Source: Gloeopeniophorella convolvens
Taxonomy: Eukaryota > Basidiomycota > Agaricomycetes > Russulales
Length of the DNA stretch: 64,000 bases
Direction: 5' to 3'
NCBI GenBank assembly: GCA_022496205.1
Contig: WTXD01000011.1
Location: 434,001-498,000, forward strand
Part shown: piece by piece, positions 23,811 to 34,950 of the stretch
Layout: the number at the start of each line of letters is the position of its first letter
How positions within the stretch are numbered: position 1 is the first letter of the stretch
Program-made: the position numbers and the translations under genes
Notes under the pieces: generated by a model
Told to the model about the DNA's origin: nothing
Seen by the model: only the letters and a program-made list of their open reading frames with translations
Databases searched by the model: none

Positions 23811-26800
23811 ATGCTACCATTCCGAGCAGCGGATCCAGTGGAGGAAGTCAGGTTGTTGCACCTGCTCGCCTCATTGCCCCTCTTTCATCCCATGAGGCCT
23901 CATGCCCTTGTTCAAATTTCCGTGCTGAGGCTCAACCGCTTCCAGACATCTAGAGAGGAAGACGACCTCAACAGTGCTATCAACTTCCTAGCTGAGGCTC
24001 TGCTTCTCCCATCCCGCCCCTCCAATCCACATCGCATCAACCCAGTCCTCACCTTCTTCACGCTTACGGTGTTATTGGACCGGCGCTTCGACCTTACCCA
24101 CAGCGACTCAGACATCAAACATGTTATTGTATATAGTCGTCATCTCCTCGGATATCCGCTCGAGCACAGCGGAGTCAATCGCAACGCGGTCGTGTTACTT
24201 CTTTTCTATGCATTACGACACGAAGTCAGGGCAGGTTCGGGTCCCGAACAGCACAAGAATGTTGAAGAGATGCTCCACCTGTATCAACACCTGCATTCGT
24301 TGGGTGATCCAGAGTACCTTCACGTCCGAATCCCACTTCTCATTGATCTGGCGGGGGCCCATCTTGTCACTTCCGACGAAGGCGGCCAATCCACTCACGA
24401 AGGGGCCATCGTTCATCACCTGCGAGAGGCATCAAAGACGTCCAGACACGAGGATTTCCCATTACTCCGAGCGCAACTTGCTCAAATACTTGTTCACCGC
24501 ACCCGATTGCTAGTTGAAAACAATCTGGAGGAGGCCATCCACCTTTTCGAGCAATGCGTGTCGTTCCCGACTCCCCAAATTTCGGAGAATTTGTGCAACA
24601 CCTTCCGCTGGCGTATCGTACGGTGTTCATTTATCACATTTCTATTCTCATCAAAGCCGGAATTTCTGGAGAAAAGCATCTCGACCTGTCGCATATTACT
24701 AGAGAAATACACAGCTGGGAGCACAAATTGGATCGAGGCTATAGACATGCTAGCTTCAATGCTGAGGAGGCGATCCAAGTATTACGGGCACCCGGAGGAC
24801 CTCGAAGAGGCAGAGTCATGCATGAGGAAGCGATTCAGTCTAGCGCCCGTGAGCGAGGAGAAGAATAGGCTCACTACTGACCGGGTGAATCCCCCGGTGA
24901 GTAGCGGTCTCTCCAATCAAAAGGGATGGAATCTCGAACTGACGCGGGCCAGGATGACCAAACTACTGGCTACTTCATGACGACGAGAGATCGCTATATC
25001 CAGCACGAATGCGACCAGTGTCAGCGGCTTTTTGATTTACATCAGACTTTCCTGCAAACGGGCGAAGTTCAATGTCTCGAGGATGGAATAAGGATGGCCA
25101 GGGAAGCTGTAGCTCGGCTGAGTCGGACCAGCGGCGGTGCATTATGGGTTATCTACATGGCTTTGCTCGCTCATGGCTTGAGATTGCGCTACGGGCTATT
25201 CGAGCGCACAGAGGATCTCGAGGAGTCCATGTCCATTTATCAAGCAGTAGCTACGGTCGAAGAGAATGGCGACCGCGGCAGATTTCTGGCTGCGAGGTTC
25301 TGGGCCGCCGCAGCACATGGCCACCCTTCCGCGTCGCTGGCGTACGAAAAAGTCCAATCGATTCTGGAGAATTTCCTCGCGACTCGGCCAACTTTACAGG
25401 CGCGTCACGTATGCCTGGCACTGGAACTCGAGCTCGGCCACACCAGCGCATCGGACTATGCATCCCATTGGGCTGAGGCTGGTCAAATCGAACGAGCTGT
25501 GGAGACCCTCGAGAGGGGCAGGTCTTTCCTGTGGTCTGAGCTGCGTGGGTTCCGCACCTCGGTGGACCGTCTTTCGGCGATGAATGAGGTCCTGGCATCC
25601 AAATTTGTGGCCGTCAGCCAATGTCTGGAAGAAATTACCACATCGAGTCCTGGGCTCCGCGATGCTCGGACAGCGCTACACATTCACGGTGTCCAACTTC
25701 CGGATCCCGAGCAGACAGGACCTGCAGACAAATTCAGCAGCAGCCTCGAAGAACGGAAGGCGCTATCTGTCCACCGCGAGGCCATCATTTCCCAGATCCG
25801 AGCCTTACCTAGTTTCGAGCACTTCATGAAGAGCGTGCCCTTCGAAATTCTCCGTGTTGCTGCATCACATGGCCCCGTCATCTTCACCAATCGGACCTTC
25901 TTTGGACCATGCGGCGTCTTCATCATACTCCGTGACGCTCCTCCCTCCTTCATCCCAACACCCGCAATGTCCTGTGACCGCGGCCTTGAACTGATGAACG
26001 AACTGTTAGACACGCGCCGCACGCACGGCCTCGACTCAAAGCAATATGATCGTACCCTCCGATCCGTCCTCGAGCAGCTCTACACACACATCGGTCAGCC
26101 TGTCATCGCTAAACTCCAGGAACTCGGAATTCCAGAGGGCTCTCGCGTTTGGTGGTGCCCGACATCCGTCTTCTGCTCCCTTCCCCTACATGCCATGGGC
26201 CCGATCCCAACCACAGGCAAGGCCAAACGCTACTTCTCGGATGTCTACATCTCGTCATACACCCCGACGCTCTCCTCTCTGATCGAGTCCCAAGCGCGTG
26301 CCAAGGAGGCCACCAGATCTCCGTCGCTACTTGTCATCGGGCAGCCCGATGCATCCCTCCCAAGCGTCAGAGCAGAGATCAAGGCCGTCCAGGAGACGGT
26401 GGTGCCCCTGGGATGCGCAACGACCGCGCTCATCTCGGCCGAGGCGACAACCCCCGCTGTGCAAGCAGGCCTGCGCGAACACAACTTTGTCCACTTCGCC
26501 TGCCACGGCACGCTCGAGCCAGAGAGGCCGTTCGAGGCGGCGTTCCGGCTCTACGAGGACGACCGCCTCACGCTGCTCGACATCGCGCGCGAGCGCCTTC
26601 CACACGCCGAGTTCGCGTTCCTCTCCGCGTGTCACACCGCCGAGCCGGCCGACTTGCGCACGCCCGACGAGGCACTGCACCTTGCGGCAGCGATGCAGCA
26701 CTGTGGTTTCCGGAGCGTCGTTGGGACAATGTGGGAGATGGCCGACCTGGACGGGCGCGACCTGGCGGCGCACTTCTACGGGTATATGTTCACGGAGGAG

Positions 26801-26923
26801 CGGCGGGATGTTCCTTTTGGAGAGAGGTCGGCGCGGGCGCTGCAGCATGCGGTGCGGAAGCTGAGGTTGAAGAGAGGGATGACGTTAGAGCGATGGGTGA
26901 ACTTTGTGCATTATGGGGCGTGA
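23811..26923 (+). CDS. TPR-CHAT caspase-like protease, copy 2
   Basis: Close paralogue of copy 1 with the same architecture. Exons 23811-24896 and 24953-26923 give 1,018 residues; the 56-nt intron sits at the homologous place. The N-terminal half is the diverged part: helical repeats (LNSAINFLAEALLLPSRPSN, LEEAIHLFEQCVSFP, DLEESMSIYQAV). The C-terminal CHAT domain is highly conserved, with LLVIGQPDASLPSV, catalytic His in FVHFACHG (about residue 880), catalytic Cys in FLSACHTAEPAD (about 922), FRSVVGTMWEM and the end WVNFVHYGA. Relative to copy 1 it has a short insertion after IKAVQE (TVVPLG). The frame is fully open and the dyad intact, so it is probably functional, unlike the DAM1 copy duplicated with it. 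Confidence 0.85.
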
Positions 26924-26938
26924 TTGTGTACTATCGAG

Positions 26939-26988
26939 GTGAGCTATTTTCCGGGGATTTGCATGAGATTCTGACGGACATCATGCAG
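26939..26988 (+). other. Putative 3' UTR intron of TPR-CHAT-2
   Basis: A 50-nt GTGAGC...ATGCAG segment 15 bases after the stop, in the same position as the segments after copies 1 and 3. Confidence 0.45.
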
Positions 26989-28093
26989 CCCCTTTGAGCC
27001 TGCAGCGTCGGCGCTGATCAGATACCTTCGGGTTTGTGTCTTCGTATTTCGGTTACTTTGGACGTCCGCATTGTTTTGAGACTCGCTTTGAATCCCTGGG
27101 CTGCGCCGTACTGTAGGAATATTGACCTAGCCTTGGATGGTATACCCTTGTATTTCCGTCTGTGATTGCCGTCTCGTGTACACGCTAGTGGTTGGAACAT
27201 CTCCTGTATTCTCTCCGTGCAATATATTTGACTGGTATGGCGCGCCTGTAGGAGAGTGCTCGACGAGTGCCCTTCGTGAAGCCTCGTAAGCGCCGGGGAC
27301 GACAGCAACGCGAGGATGACGGGTGCATGCTATATAAGCCTCAGCGCAATCTGATTCGCGTGCGTGCGCAAGGTGTAGATATATACATTCACTGCCAGAG
27401 ACTGCTCCCGGGTGAGGACTCTGTCCGCGTATTGCTTTCGCGTTGCTACTACACGCTGAGGCCGCAATCGCGTCTAGAAAGGAGCAGAAAATCCCAGTCA
27501 CACTACGTTGGAGGCGGCGCAGCCGCCGTGCGAGGAGGAGGAAGGGGAGGAGGAGAAAGTTGTTCGGCGTTTCCCGGACTCTAACGACGGCTCTAGTCGC
27601 CGCTCGCGCTCGTGATCCTGTTCCGCGTCTCTCTCTCTCCCTGCTGCGTCACCTCCTATTCCGACGTACTCGACGCTGCATAGACGGTCAGGCGCAAGGC
27701 TCCCGATCAATGTGAGTAGGTGTTTGTGTCATTCAATGACAGCCGTGCCCTCCGCCGGCGGCAGGGAGAGGAGACTAAGTAGGTGGACGCGCATGGCCGG
27801 AAGTTCGCGACCGGGTTTCTCAAGCCGTGAGCTTGAGATTTCTCTATGCCTCACGTAGCAGCGAAGGTGGCTTACAATTCTCAAGTTGAAACGGCACTGC
27901 GGCATGCACGCTGTGAAACCAAGGAAGATCAGATCTTCGATCATCGTCCTACGTAATCCGATCACACGAGAAGCGCCGAGCCTCTTGCCAGGCGACGCCC
28001 TGCAGGCCTCGGTGTATAGCAGCATTGCCTACTAGTACCAGTACTGGTCAGTGGTGTACGGCGCCTGTCTCCTGCTCCCTCCCCATACATGCG
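26989..28093. other. Intergenic region between CHAT copies 2 and 3
   Basis: The part up to about 27500 is a diverged copy of 28890-29420. The part 27500-28020 is unrelated to the other CHAT gene bodies: it holds a GGA-rich stretch (27527-27560), a CT-rich run (about 27631-27642), and no supported coding frame. It replaces the N-terminal two thirds that copy 3 lacks. Confidence 0.45.
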
Positions 28094-28816
28094 ATGGATA
28101 CAACCCGGTCCGTGGACGAGACTGAGCGCTACTGCGCAGACACCCATGTCTCCTCGTACATGGAATCAACGCCCTCCACCCCCATGATAGAGCCCCGTGC
28201 GCGCCCCGTGGAAGCCGCAAAGACACCGTCACTGCTTATCATAGGGCAGCCCGACGCGTTCCTTCCCAGCGTCAGGGCAGAGATCAGGGCCGTCGAGGAG
28301 CTGGGACACGCAACGACCACGCTCATTTCAGCCGAGGCAACAACACCCGCCGTGCAAGCAGGCCTGCGCGTACACAACTTTGTCCACTTTGCCTGCCACG
28401 GCACGCTCGAGCCAGAGCGACCGTTCGATGCGGCGTTTCAGCTCCACGAGGACGACCGCCTCACGCTGCTCGACATCGCGCGCGAGCACCTTCCTCATGC
28501 CGAATTCGCGTTCCTCTCCGCGTGTCACACCGCTGAGCCGGCTGATAGCCGCACGCCCGACGAGGTGCTGCACCTCATCGCAGCGATGCAACACTGCGGC
28601 TTCCGGAGCGTCGTTGGGACAATGTGGGCGATGGCTGACCTGGACGGGCGTGACCTAGCGGCGCACTTCTACGGGTACATGTTCGCGGAGGAGCAGCGGG
28701 ATATGCCGATTGGAGAGAGATCCGCACGCGCGCTGCAGCATGCAGTACGAAAGTTGAGGTCGAAAAGGGGGATGACGTTGGAGCGGTGGGTGAACTTTGT
28801 GCATTATGGGGTGTGA
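28094..28816 (+). CDS. CHAT-only protease, truncated copy 3
   Basis: Third CHAT copy reduced to the protease end. Homology to copies 1 and 2 begins near 28040 (CSLPIHAMD matching CSLPLHAMG) and runs to the stop; the helical-repeat region and the intron are missing. The first in-frame ATG (28094) would give 240 residues. Both catalytic motifs remain (FVHFACHG and AFLSACHTAEPAD), as do FRSVVGTMWAM and the end WVNFVHYGV, with no stop or frameshift over 720 bases. It is either a minimal expressed CHAT protein or a recent 5'-truncated pseudogene; the intact frame favours recent origin or selection. The 5' junction falls in unrelated DNA, so the promoter is unknown. Confidence 0.5.
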   Translation: MDTTRSVDETERYCADTHVSSYMESTPSTPMIEPRARPVEAAKTPSLLIIGQPDAFLPSVRAEIRAVEELGHATTTLISAEATTPAVQAGLRVHNFVHFACHGTLEPERPFDAAFQLHEDDRLTLLDIAREHLPHAEFAFLSACHTAEPADSRTPDEVLHLIAAMQHCGFRSVVGTMWAMADLDGRDLAAHFYGYMFAEEQRDMPIGERSARALQHAVRKLRSKRGMTLERWVNFVHYGV

Positions 28817-28831
28817 TTGTGTATTGTCTCG

Positions 28832-28886
28832 GTGAGTCGTTCTCCAAGCATTTGCATGGGATCTCTGACGGACTCTGGCCCTTTAG
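28832..28886 (+). other. Putative 3' UTR intron of CHAT copy 3
   Basis: A 55-nt GTGAGT...CTTTAG segment 15 bases after the stop, near-identical in layout to the one after copy 1. Confidence 0.45.
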
Positions 28887-29420
28887 GCTTATAGCGTTCG
28901 CCGCGTCAAATACTTTCAGGTTTGTATCAAATTCGTGCCTTCGTGCATTGGTTACTTTGGATGTCTGCATTGCTCTGAGACTCGCTTTGGATCCCTGAAT
29001 CACGTCGTCCTATAGGAATACCTACTCAGCCTTGGATGATATGCCGTCGAATGTCTGTCTGTGATTGCTGCCTCGTGTATGTTAATGGCTGGATCGTCTC
29101 CTGTCCTCGCTATGCGACATGTTTGACTGTATGGCATGCCTGTAGGAGAATGTTCAACGAGAGCCCTTCGTGAGCGTAAGTGCCGAGGACGAAGAGGGAA
29201 GCAACGCAAGGATGATGGCGGGTGCTATGCATCAGTCCCAGCACGATTCGGTTCGTGCGGGTGCGCAAGCTGTGGACCCATACATTCTGCCAGAGAACAC
29301 CCCGGAGTGAGGACTCCGTCCGCGTATTGTTTTCGCGTCGTCAAGAATAGGGCTCTCCTACACAAGGCTGCAATCGCGTCGAGAGCAGAACAGAAACTCC
29401 AGGCACACGACGTACCGAAC
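28837..29420. repeat. Post-CHAT flank repeat (copy of 26945-27490)
   Basis: Direct repeat of the sequence after TPR-CHAT-2, including shared words such as GCCCTTCGTGA, GAGGACTC and CCGCGTATTG. With copy 3 of the CHAT domain it shows a tandem duplication of the distal end of the TPR-CHAT-2 unit. Similarity fades near 29420. Confidence 0.65.
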
Positions 29421-30070
29421 GTTCCATAGGCGATCAGGCGTACTTCCGATCAGTTAGCGGAGAGGGACTGCAACGTTGTATATGAGCTTACGGCAGTGTG
29501 GCCTTTAGGCTGTGGCCCACGTCGGTACAATGCAGGTATTATCACGGACTTCTTTTTTGACGAAGCTCGCTGCGAATCATCCAGGGGAGGATCACGGTAA
29601 GGTACAAGGGGCGCCGAATCGCCTGCGGCGTATTTGCAGCAAGTGAAACGCTTTGAGCAGACACTGTTCCCACCGGATTGACCCTGGGTGTTCTTATGTC
29701 ATGGACTGTGAATGGTGGGGTTTGTACCGCGACTGATGGATTGGGGCCACCCTCCAGCGAGCAACGAGCGGCGCCTTCCAAAGCGGACTCATGACTACGG
29801 CCGGGCGTTGTATATCCATATCTAAGCTCAGACACCGATCCGCTGCCAATAACAAGACATGCCTGACTGCAATCACGTTGGCCGCCTATGCACTCCTCAC
29901 AAGGTCTGTTCGCAGAGCGTTGCTGGCAACACGCGTATGGGTCAATTGAGGGAGGTTCTTCGAAGAAATCCGTTGGCTGTGCGTGGATTTTTGATGAAGC
30001 AGACAAAGTATCGGAGGAATGGCGAAGTCTATGATAGTAGCGATGGCACCAAGGCAGACAGCACAAAGCT
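29421..30070. other. Intergenic region, 3' flank of mitochondrial uS7
   Basis: No confident gene. A minus-strand frame happens to stay open here in continuation of the uS7 frame, but splicing at 30096-30151 ends uS7 at 30071. The frame includes a Cys-rich stretch (RPCEECIGGQRDC) vaguely like part of a Zn2Cys6 cluster, too weak to call. Confidence 0.4.
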
Positions 30071-30783
30071 CTATACCCGCGTCTCCGCGTTGCCCCTGAA
30101 ACAAAAAAAATCAGCTGGTAGTTCGAATCTAATTCTTTGTGCGGTGCGCACCTGTTGACCATAGCAAACGTGTGCGCTCTTTCCTTTTCATCGAGAACGG
30201 AGCTCGAGCCCTGGATAATACCAATAATCTCCCTCGCAATACGCTCCTCCAGCGTCTGCCCGGGGCGTTTGTCGCTCGCCTTGAGAATCCACTTGACTGC
30301 GAATCGCGTCCGCTGCTTCTCACTGAGAGCAATGGGGCGCGAGACGACCTTGCCACCGTGGCTGTGGGACATGCTGCGCACTGCGGGCGACCCCAGGAGC
30401 ACGGCCTGCCGGACGATGTCGAGTGGTGGCGCGCGTGTGAGGGAGTGCACCCAAAGGAGCATGCGCGACACGACGCGCGAGGCGCGCTTGCGCTGCCCGT
30501 GACGCATAATGGAATTTGTCATGAACTGAAGAAGGGGATCCTCAGCAGGAGGGATGTCGAGGACGAGTGGTGCGCCAGGTGTGGAGAAAGGGAGCGCTGG
30601 GGTCTGCGCTGCTGCTGGTGCTAGCACGGCGGAGGACGAGGACGGGGTTGGCACGCTGGCAGCCAAGGCGGACAAGGGATTTTGCTGCGACACGCCCGAA
30701 GACGCCGTCGCAAGCGGGCGCGCGAGTGAAGGAAAAGAACGACGGGTGGCTGAGCGGAGGGTGGACAACATCGCGGTGGCCAT
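30071..30783 (-). CDS. Mitochondrial small-subunit ribosomal protein uS7m
   Basis: Mitochondrial ribosomal protein of the S7 family (yeast Rsm7), which binds the 3' domain of the small-subunit rRNA. Two exons, 30152-30783 and 30071-30095, split by a 56-nt intron, give 218 residues. The start is the ATG opening MATAMLSTLRSATRR, a mitochondrial presequence. S7 signatures are DPLLQFMTNSIMRHGQRKRA, SRMLLWV, KWILKASDKRPG, LEERIAREIIGI and AHTFAMVNRGNAETR at the C terminus, the usual end of bacterial-type S7. It diverges from the F-box gene about 370 bp away. Confidence 0.93.
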
Positions 30784-31152
30784 GGCGGCGTTGTGTCGGT
30801 CTGGACAATTCAACGCGAGCAGAATATCCACACCCGGCCGTGCGGGCCGGTCCTCCGTCTCTCCTTGGCCTCGAATATACACCTGCGTTTCCTCCACAGG
30901 GCTCGGCGTTGCTCAGGGAACTCGCGCCTGTGCTCGGCTGGGGCCACAGATCAGCTCCCACAGAGATCAACAACTCCCTGGGTTTTGTGAACAAGCTTAA
31001 AGCGAAAGAGGAGCATGGATACAAGCCTGCACAGCCCTTTGTGTCCCCGCTTGCAGGAGAACAAGAAGATTATTGTCTCCGTCTGGCGAGCCACATTGCA
31101 GACACTCGTCCTAGCGAGCCATATTTAATGTTTCCTTGGTCTGTCTACCACC
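30784..31152. promoter_or_regulatory. Divergent promoter, uS7m / F-box gene
   Basis: A 369-bp region between two divergent start codons must contain both promoters. No coding frame or clear motif is recognised. Confidence 0.45.
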
Positions 31153-32813
31153 ATGCAGTTCGCAATGTTCTCTGCTCCTCACTATCTCATCCGACGCACT
31201 GTGCTGCGCTACACGCGTCGAAAATTGACACTTTTGTCTCTTCCGAACGATACACTTGTAGACCTCATTTTCATTCATCTTTGCGTTCGAGATATCTTGC
31301 GCTTGCGAGGGGTACGGACTTATTGGCTCGGAGACTATCTTGACGTTACTGACACCCTTACCCAAGGTATGCCGGCGACTCTATGAACTGACACACCAGT
31401 CAATGGTCTGGAAACGTATTTTGCGCACATTCCATCTCCCACTCCCGCCACTTCCCCCTACCACGCGCTACTCTTTTTATGGCCTCAGCAGTCTGGAGAC
31501 CGAACGACTTGTGGTCCGCGCACTATCCGCCGAAGCGAACTGGAGAAGTACTGTCCCTAAAGCTTACAAGTTCTGGAAGTTCTGCGTCTACACCGACATC
31601 ATGTCCATGAAGATGGTTCCAGGCGGGAAATACCTTGTCGCCTCAGTGCGCGACGGCGTCAACAGGTATGCGCTGATGTTGCTGATGATGGAGCATCGCG
31701 TCAAGACGGCCTACCCGGTTGCAAAAATGCCTACCGCATCCAAGCCATACAAGCTGGAAGCAAAATATATGCGCTATGATGGCGAGATGGGCATCATGCT
31801 CAGCTACGCTCGCCGAGAACCCAAACGTGCTGCAGATCGCGAGGCTGGGTAGGCTCATCGCTGCCGCCTCCTGCTTGCGCATATACTCACATAATTTTTG
31901 CCCTCAGCATAGACGTCTCGGACTACAGCGACGAGCACCAGATAGATTTCCCCGTTCCTGTGCGCTACGAACTCAACGTTATTCACTGCCCTCTTTCTGC
32001 ACTTCACGTCGCCGAAGACCCTCGCTTCCCACCTGGTTCGAAGGAATACACAGCCCGCATTGATGCGCAACGCCCCCCATTCAAGAACGTTTCCGTTATT
32101 CGTTCGACCACCGCCTTCGACCTCGTCGACATTGCCAATGTCGATGGCGCACCGCATGTTGTTGCCGTGCAAGGGCGTCTTATCATCTTCAAAAACCTGG
32201 TGTCGCGCAGCGTGCACCGCATCCGGGTCGGCGCCCTGTTTGGATACGAGGAAGAAGCATCAGAGGTCCTCCCCAACGTGAGTCCATCCTTCCTCGTCCA
32301 TGGATCCGAGACAAGACGGTCGTGTCTTCACAGGGAATATTCACGTACAACATCCGTGCCATTCGTATCATTGCACCTCAAAGGGAACTCCTGGTCGTGC
32401 GCAACGACCCGAAGGACAAAAAGTCTCCTCTCGCCCTCGAGCTGTACAGAATCCCCGACGACAGCACCGTTTCCTCCCAGCCCGCAAACGTGCAGGTCGT
32501 GTGGCCGCGCTCCGTCCACACCATCGCCACGGGCTCTAATCTTACGCACATCTCGATATCCTCGGCGCCGTCACTGATCGACGGCGAAGACGCGACTGCG
32601 GCGCTGACGGCGCACGCGGAGCCGCCGCCGGTGTCCGTGTATCTCGTCATGCAGGACCCATGGCACACCGTGCAGTTCCGCCTGTGGCCCGAGCGCGTGC
32701 CCAAGGCCGAGGTGGGCGTCTTCCGTCCCGACACCGAGTGGCAGGCGGAGATGCAGGCCGCACTGGTCGCGGCGGCCGCGGCTGAGGAGGGCGAGGTCGA
32801 GGAGGCGATCGCA

Positions 32814-32847
<34 letters not shown>

Positions 32848-33614
32848 AGGACGACGCGAACGACGAGGACACAGCCGAGGACGCCATGGCCGTCGACGCC
32901 GCCGCGGCGCCCGCCGCGCCGCCACCGCCGCCTCCCCCGCCGCCACGCGTCCCGCTCGAGGACACGACGTTCCGCTTCCAGCTATACGGGCCCTTCTTCA
33001 AGATCATCTCGTACAAGTACAGCGCAAACCCAGCGCTCGGCGCGCTGCGCATCCTGCCAGGCACGACGCGCCCGCTGCTCGTCGGCACGCAGGCGGGCGA
33101 CCGCCGCGCGACGCCGGCGCTGCACGACCTGTGGGCGTACGCGGACCTCATCCCGCCGCCTGCGCCGCACGCGCGCTGGCCCGAGGACGGCGGGCGCCGC
33201 GCGGCGGGCGAGGCGGAGCGCGGGTGGGTCGACGCGGCGCTGCGCATGCGCGAGAGCCCCGCGGCGGTCGCGCAGCTGCCGCTGCCGCCGCGCGCGGTGC
33301 GCGAGAAGTTCTCGCGCGGGCTCGTCGCGCTCGAGTGGGACGACTGGTGTATGGCGATGTGTGCGGTGTGCATCGACGAGCCGAAGGAGATTTACATGTT
33401 CCAGTACGTGCCGACGCCTACGGAGAGTGAGTCTTTTCGTTCTGTTTATGGGGTGGTAGTTGCTCATGGTGTTTGCTTGCGCGCTGCAGAGGAGGACGGG
33501 CACCGAGTTCCTATCCCGGTGCCGGACGTGGACGAGCGGTTCCGCGATGTCACCGAGGACGAGGTTGAGCAGCTGCGAGGAACGCTCTCCGTCTCTCAAG
33601 CAAGTACAAAATGA
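31153..33614 (+). CDS. F-box domain protein
   Basis: Probable substrate receptor of an SCF ubiquitin ligase; the RING subunit RBX1 is encoded at 48.8 kb. Five exons join in frame: 31153-31311, 31367-31848, 31908-32277, 32334-33426, 33490-33614 (742 residues). The F-box lies at about residues 26-75, spans intron 1, and reads LTLLSLPNDTLVDLIFIHL...DILRLR then VCRRLYELTHQSMVWKRIL. The rest has the look of the large Agaricomycete F-box proteins with a beta-rich C-terminal region (VHTIATGSNLTH, YKYSANPALGALRI). A polyaspartate run of ten (GAC microsatellite, about 32814-32845) and an Ala/Pro-rich linker follow residue 490. The third exon junction is supported only by frame; no known substrate domain is recognised. 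Confidence 0.8.
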
Positions 33615-33797
33615 TCGAGGCGATGAAGTGAGAGATGCATCCCCGACGGACAACAAACAAAAAGCTGTATAACTATTACTATATAAGATCTTGTAAACGC
33701 GCAGACGGACTTGTTGTACTACTTCCGATAATGCCACCCGGCCAAGAATTTGTATTTACCAGACGCCCATAAGTACGCAAATACAAAGACGCTGTTA

Positions 33798-34950
33798 TTA
33801 TCGTAGCATGCGGGATGTCAAGCTGTCGGGTATAGGGTCGGCGGGGCCGATGTTGCCCGTGATGTAGTAGCTGAAGAAGAGCACCTTGAACAAGAGCGCG
33901 ACGACTGCGTGCAGCACCGCGATCACGACTATCAGAAGGCGCACCCATTTTTGATCCGCCTGTGTTTCGATGCCGTGCGGTTAAGCACCCACGTCGTGGG
34001 ACAAGCATATGCGCGTGGCGACGTACGGATGCGAGGACAGGGTAGACGTTCGCCACGAGGAAGTACCCGGAGAGGGCAAAGGCAATGCCGGTCAGGATCC
34101 AGCGAAGGAGGGCAACGGGGATGACGCAGAGAAGCTGGATACACCACGTCAAAACGGGCCACCGTAGAACGGAAAGGGATATGCACCGATACAGGTATCC
34201 ATGCGAACATGGCATAGCCCCACACCGTCAGCGATTCGACCATCGCCCAGCCATCGCCAATGCCTGCGTATCGCAGGGCGCCCCAGAGCAGCAAGGGCAC
34301 GCCGATGCCGTATGAGTACACAAGACCAACGGCCGTGCTCAGCAGGGCAAAGTCGTACTCGACGGGGTCGGACGACAGGTACGAAACGATGGAGTGCGCC
34401 AGTGAGGATGTCACGAAGAGGGTGAAGATGAGGGTTGTGAGCGTCCAGAACGGGCCATAGAGGTCTGGCGCAGGTGTTAGGTGCGCAGAGGTGTAAGTGG
34501 GAGAGAAGGGGTTGAGCGTGTTGATACAGCGGAGGACGACCTGAAGATCTGAACATCAGATACCACGTGCACAGAAGGAGAGATAGCGACGCACTGTCTT
34601 TGTGTCGACGTCAAATGGTGTTGGTAGTACTCTACATTCCAGAAGGAGGCCTTGCCGGCATCAGAGATGTAGCCTGCAGCACTCGTGTGCTCAGCGGCGC
34701 GCTGAGATGTTGGCATAAAGGCGTACCCCTTCCTTGACTCACCCGCGGAGGTGGGTCGCCGACGTTCCCTGGCGGAGGCTGGTCGAAGACTGGAGAGCGT
34801 CATTGAGTGCCGCTCTGGAAGACCGCAAGACGCAAGGGCGACCCTGACCTTTATCTGGCTCTTCCAGATGCTACGCGCCATTTCAGCACTCAGTGCGACG
34901 GGCAGTAAGTAGTGACTCACATCGTCCGAGTCTACCGGGACGTATGCCAT
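33798..34950 (-). CDS. YIPF/Yip1-family Golgi membrane protein (frame break)
   Basis: Yip1-domain protein of the YIPF1/2 type, a five-helix membrane protein of Golgi and endosomal membranes that interacts with Rab GTPases. The 3' exons are clear: 34193-34540, 34027-34134, 33798-33959, with an intron at 34541-34594. They encode FSPTYTSAHLTPAPDLYGPF, TLIFTLFVTSSLAHSIVSYL, and several membrane helices, ending at 33798. The N-terminal exon starts at ATG 34950 (MAYVPVDSDD). Its conserved motif FWNVEYYQHH must continue as FDVDTKTV, but the A-run at 34613-34615 is one base short, so the frame breaks. A small intron at 34871-34920 is possible. The gene is real; whether the break is genuine is unknown. 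It diverges from the gene at 35123. Confidence 0.78.

Larger units (their letters stand above)
22150..27310. repeat. Segmental duplication, copy B (DAM1 pseudogene + TPR-CHAT)
   Basis: Colinear counterpart of 11840-17500. It contains the decayed DAM1, the divergent promoter, a full TPR-CHAT gene with the intron in the same place, and the same post-stop sequence. Same gene order and orientation as copy A. Borders are estimated by eye. Confidence 0.75.

Noticed and set aside
29542..30151. Minus-strand continuation of the uS7 frame for about 175 codons, including a Cys-rich stretch
   Set aside because: uS7 ends properly (VNRGNAETR) after the 56-nt intron at 30096-30151. The continuation has no supporting motif beyond a weak Zn-cluster resemblance.
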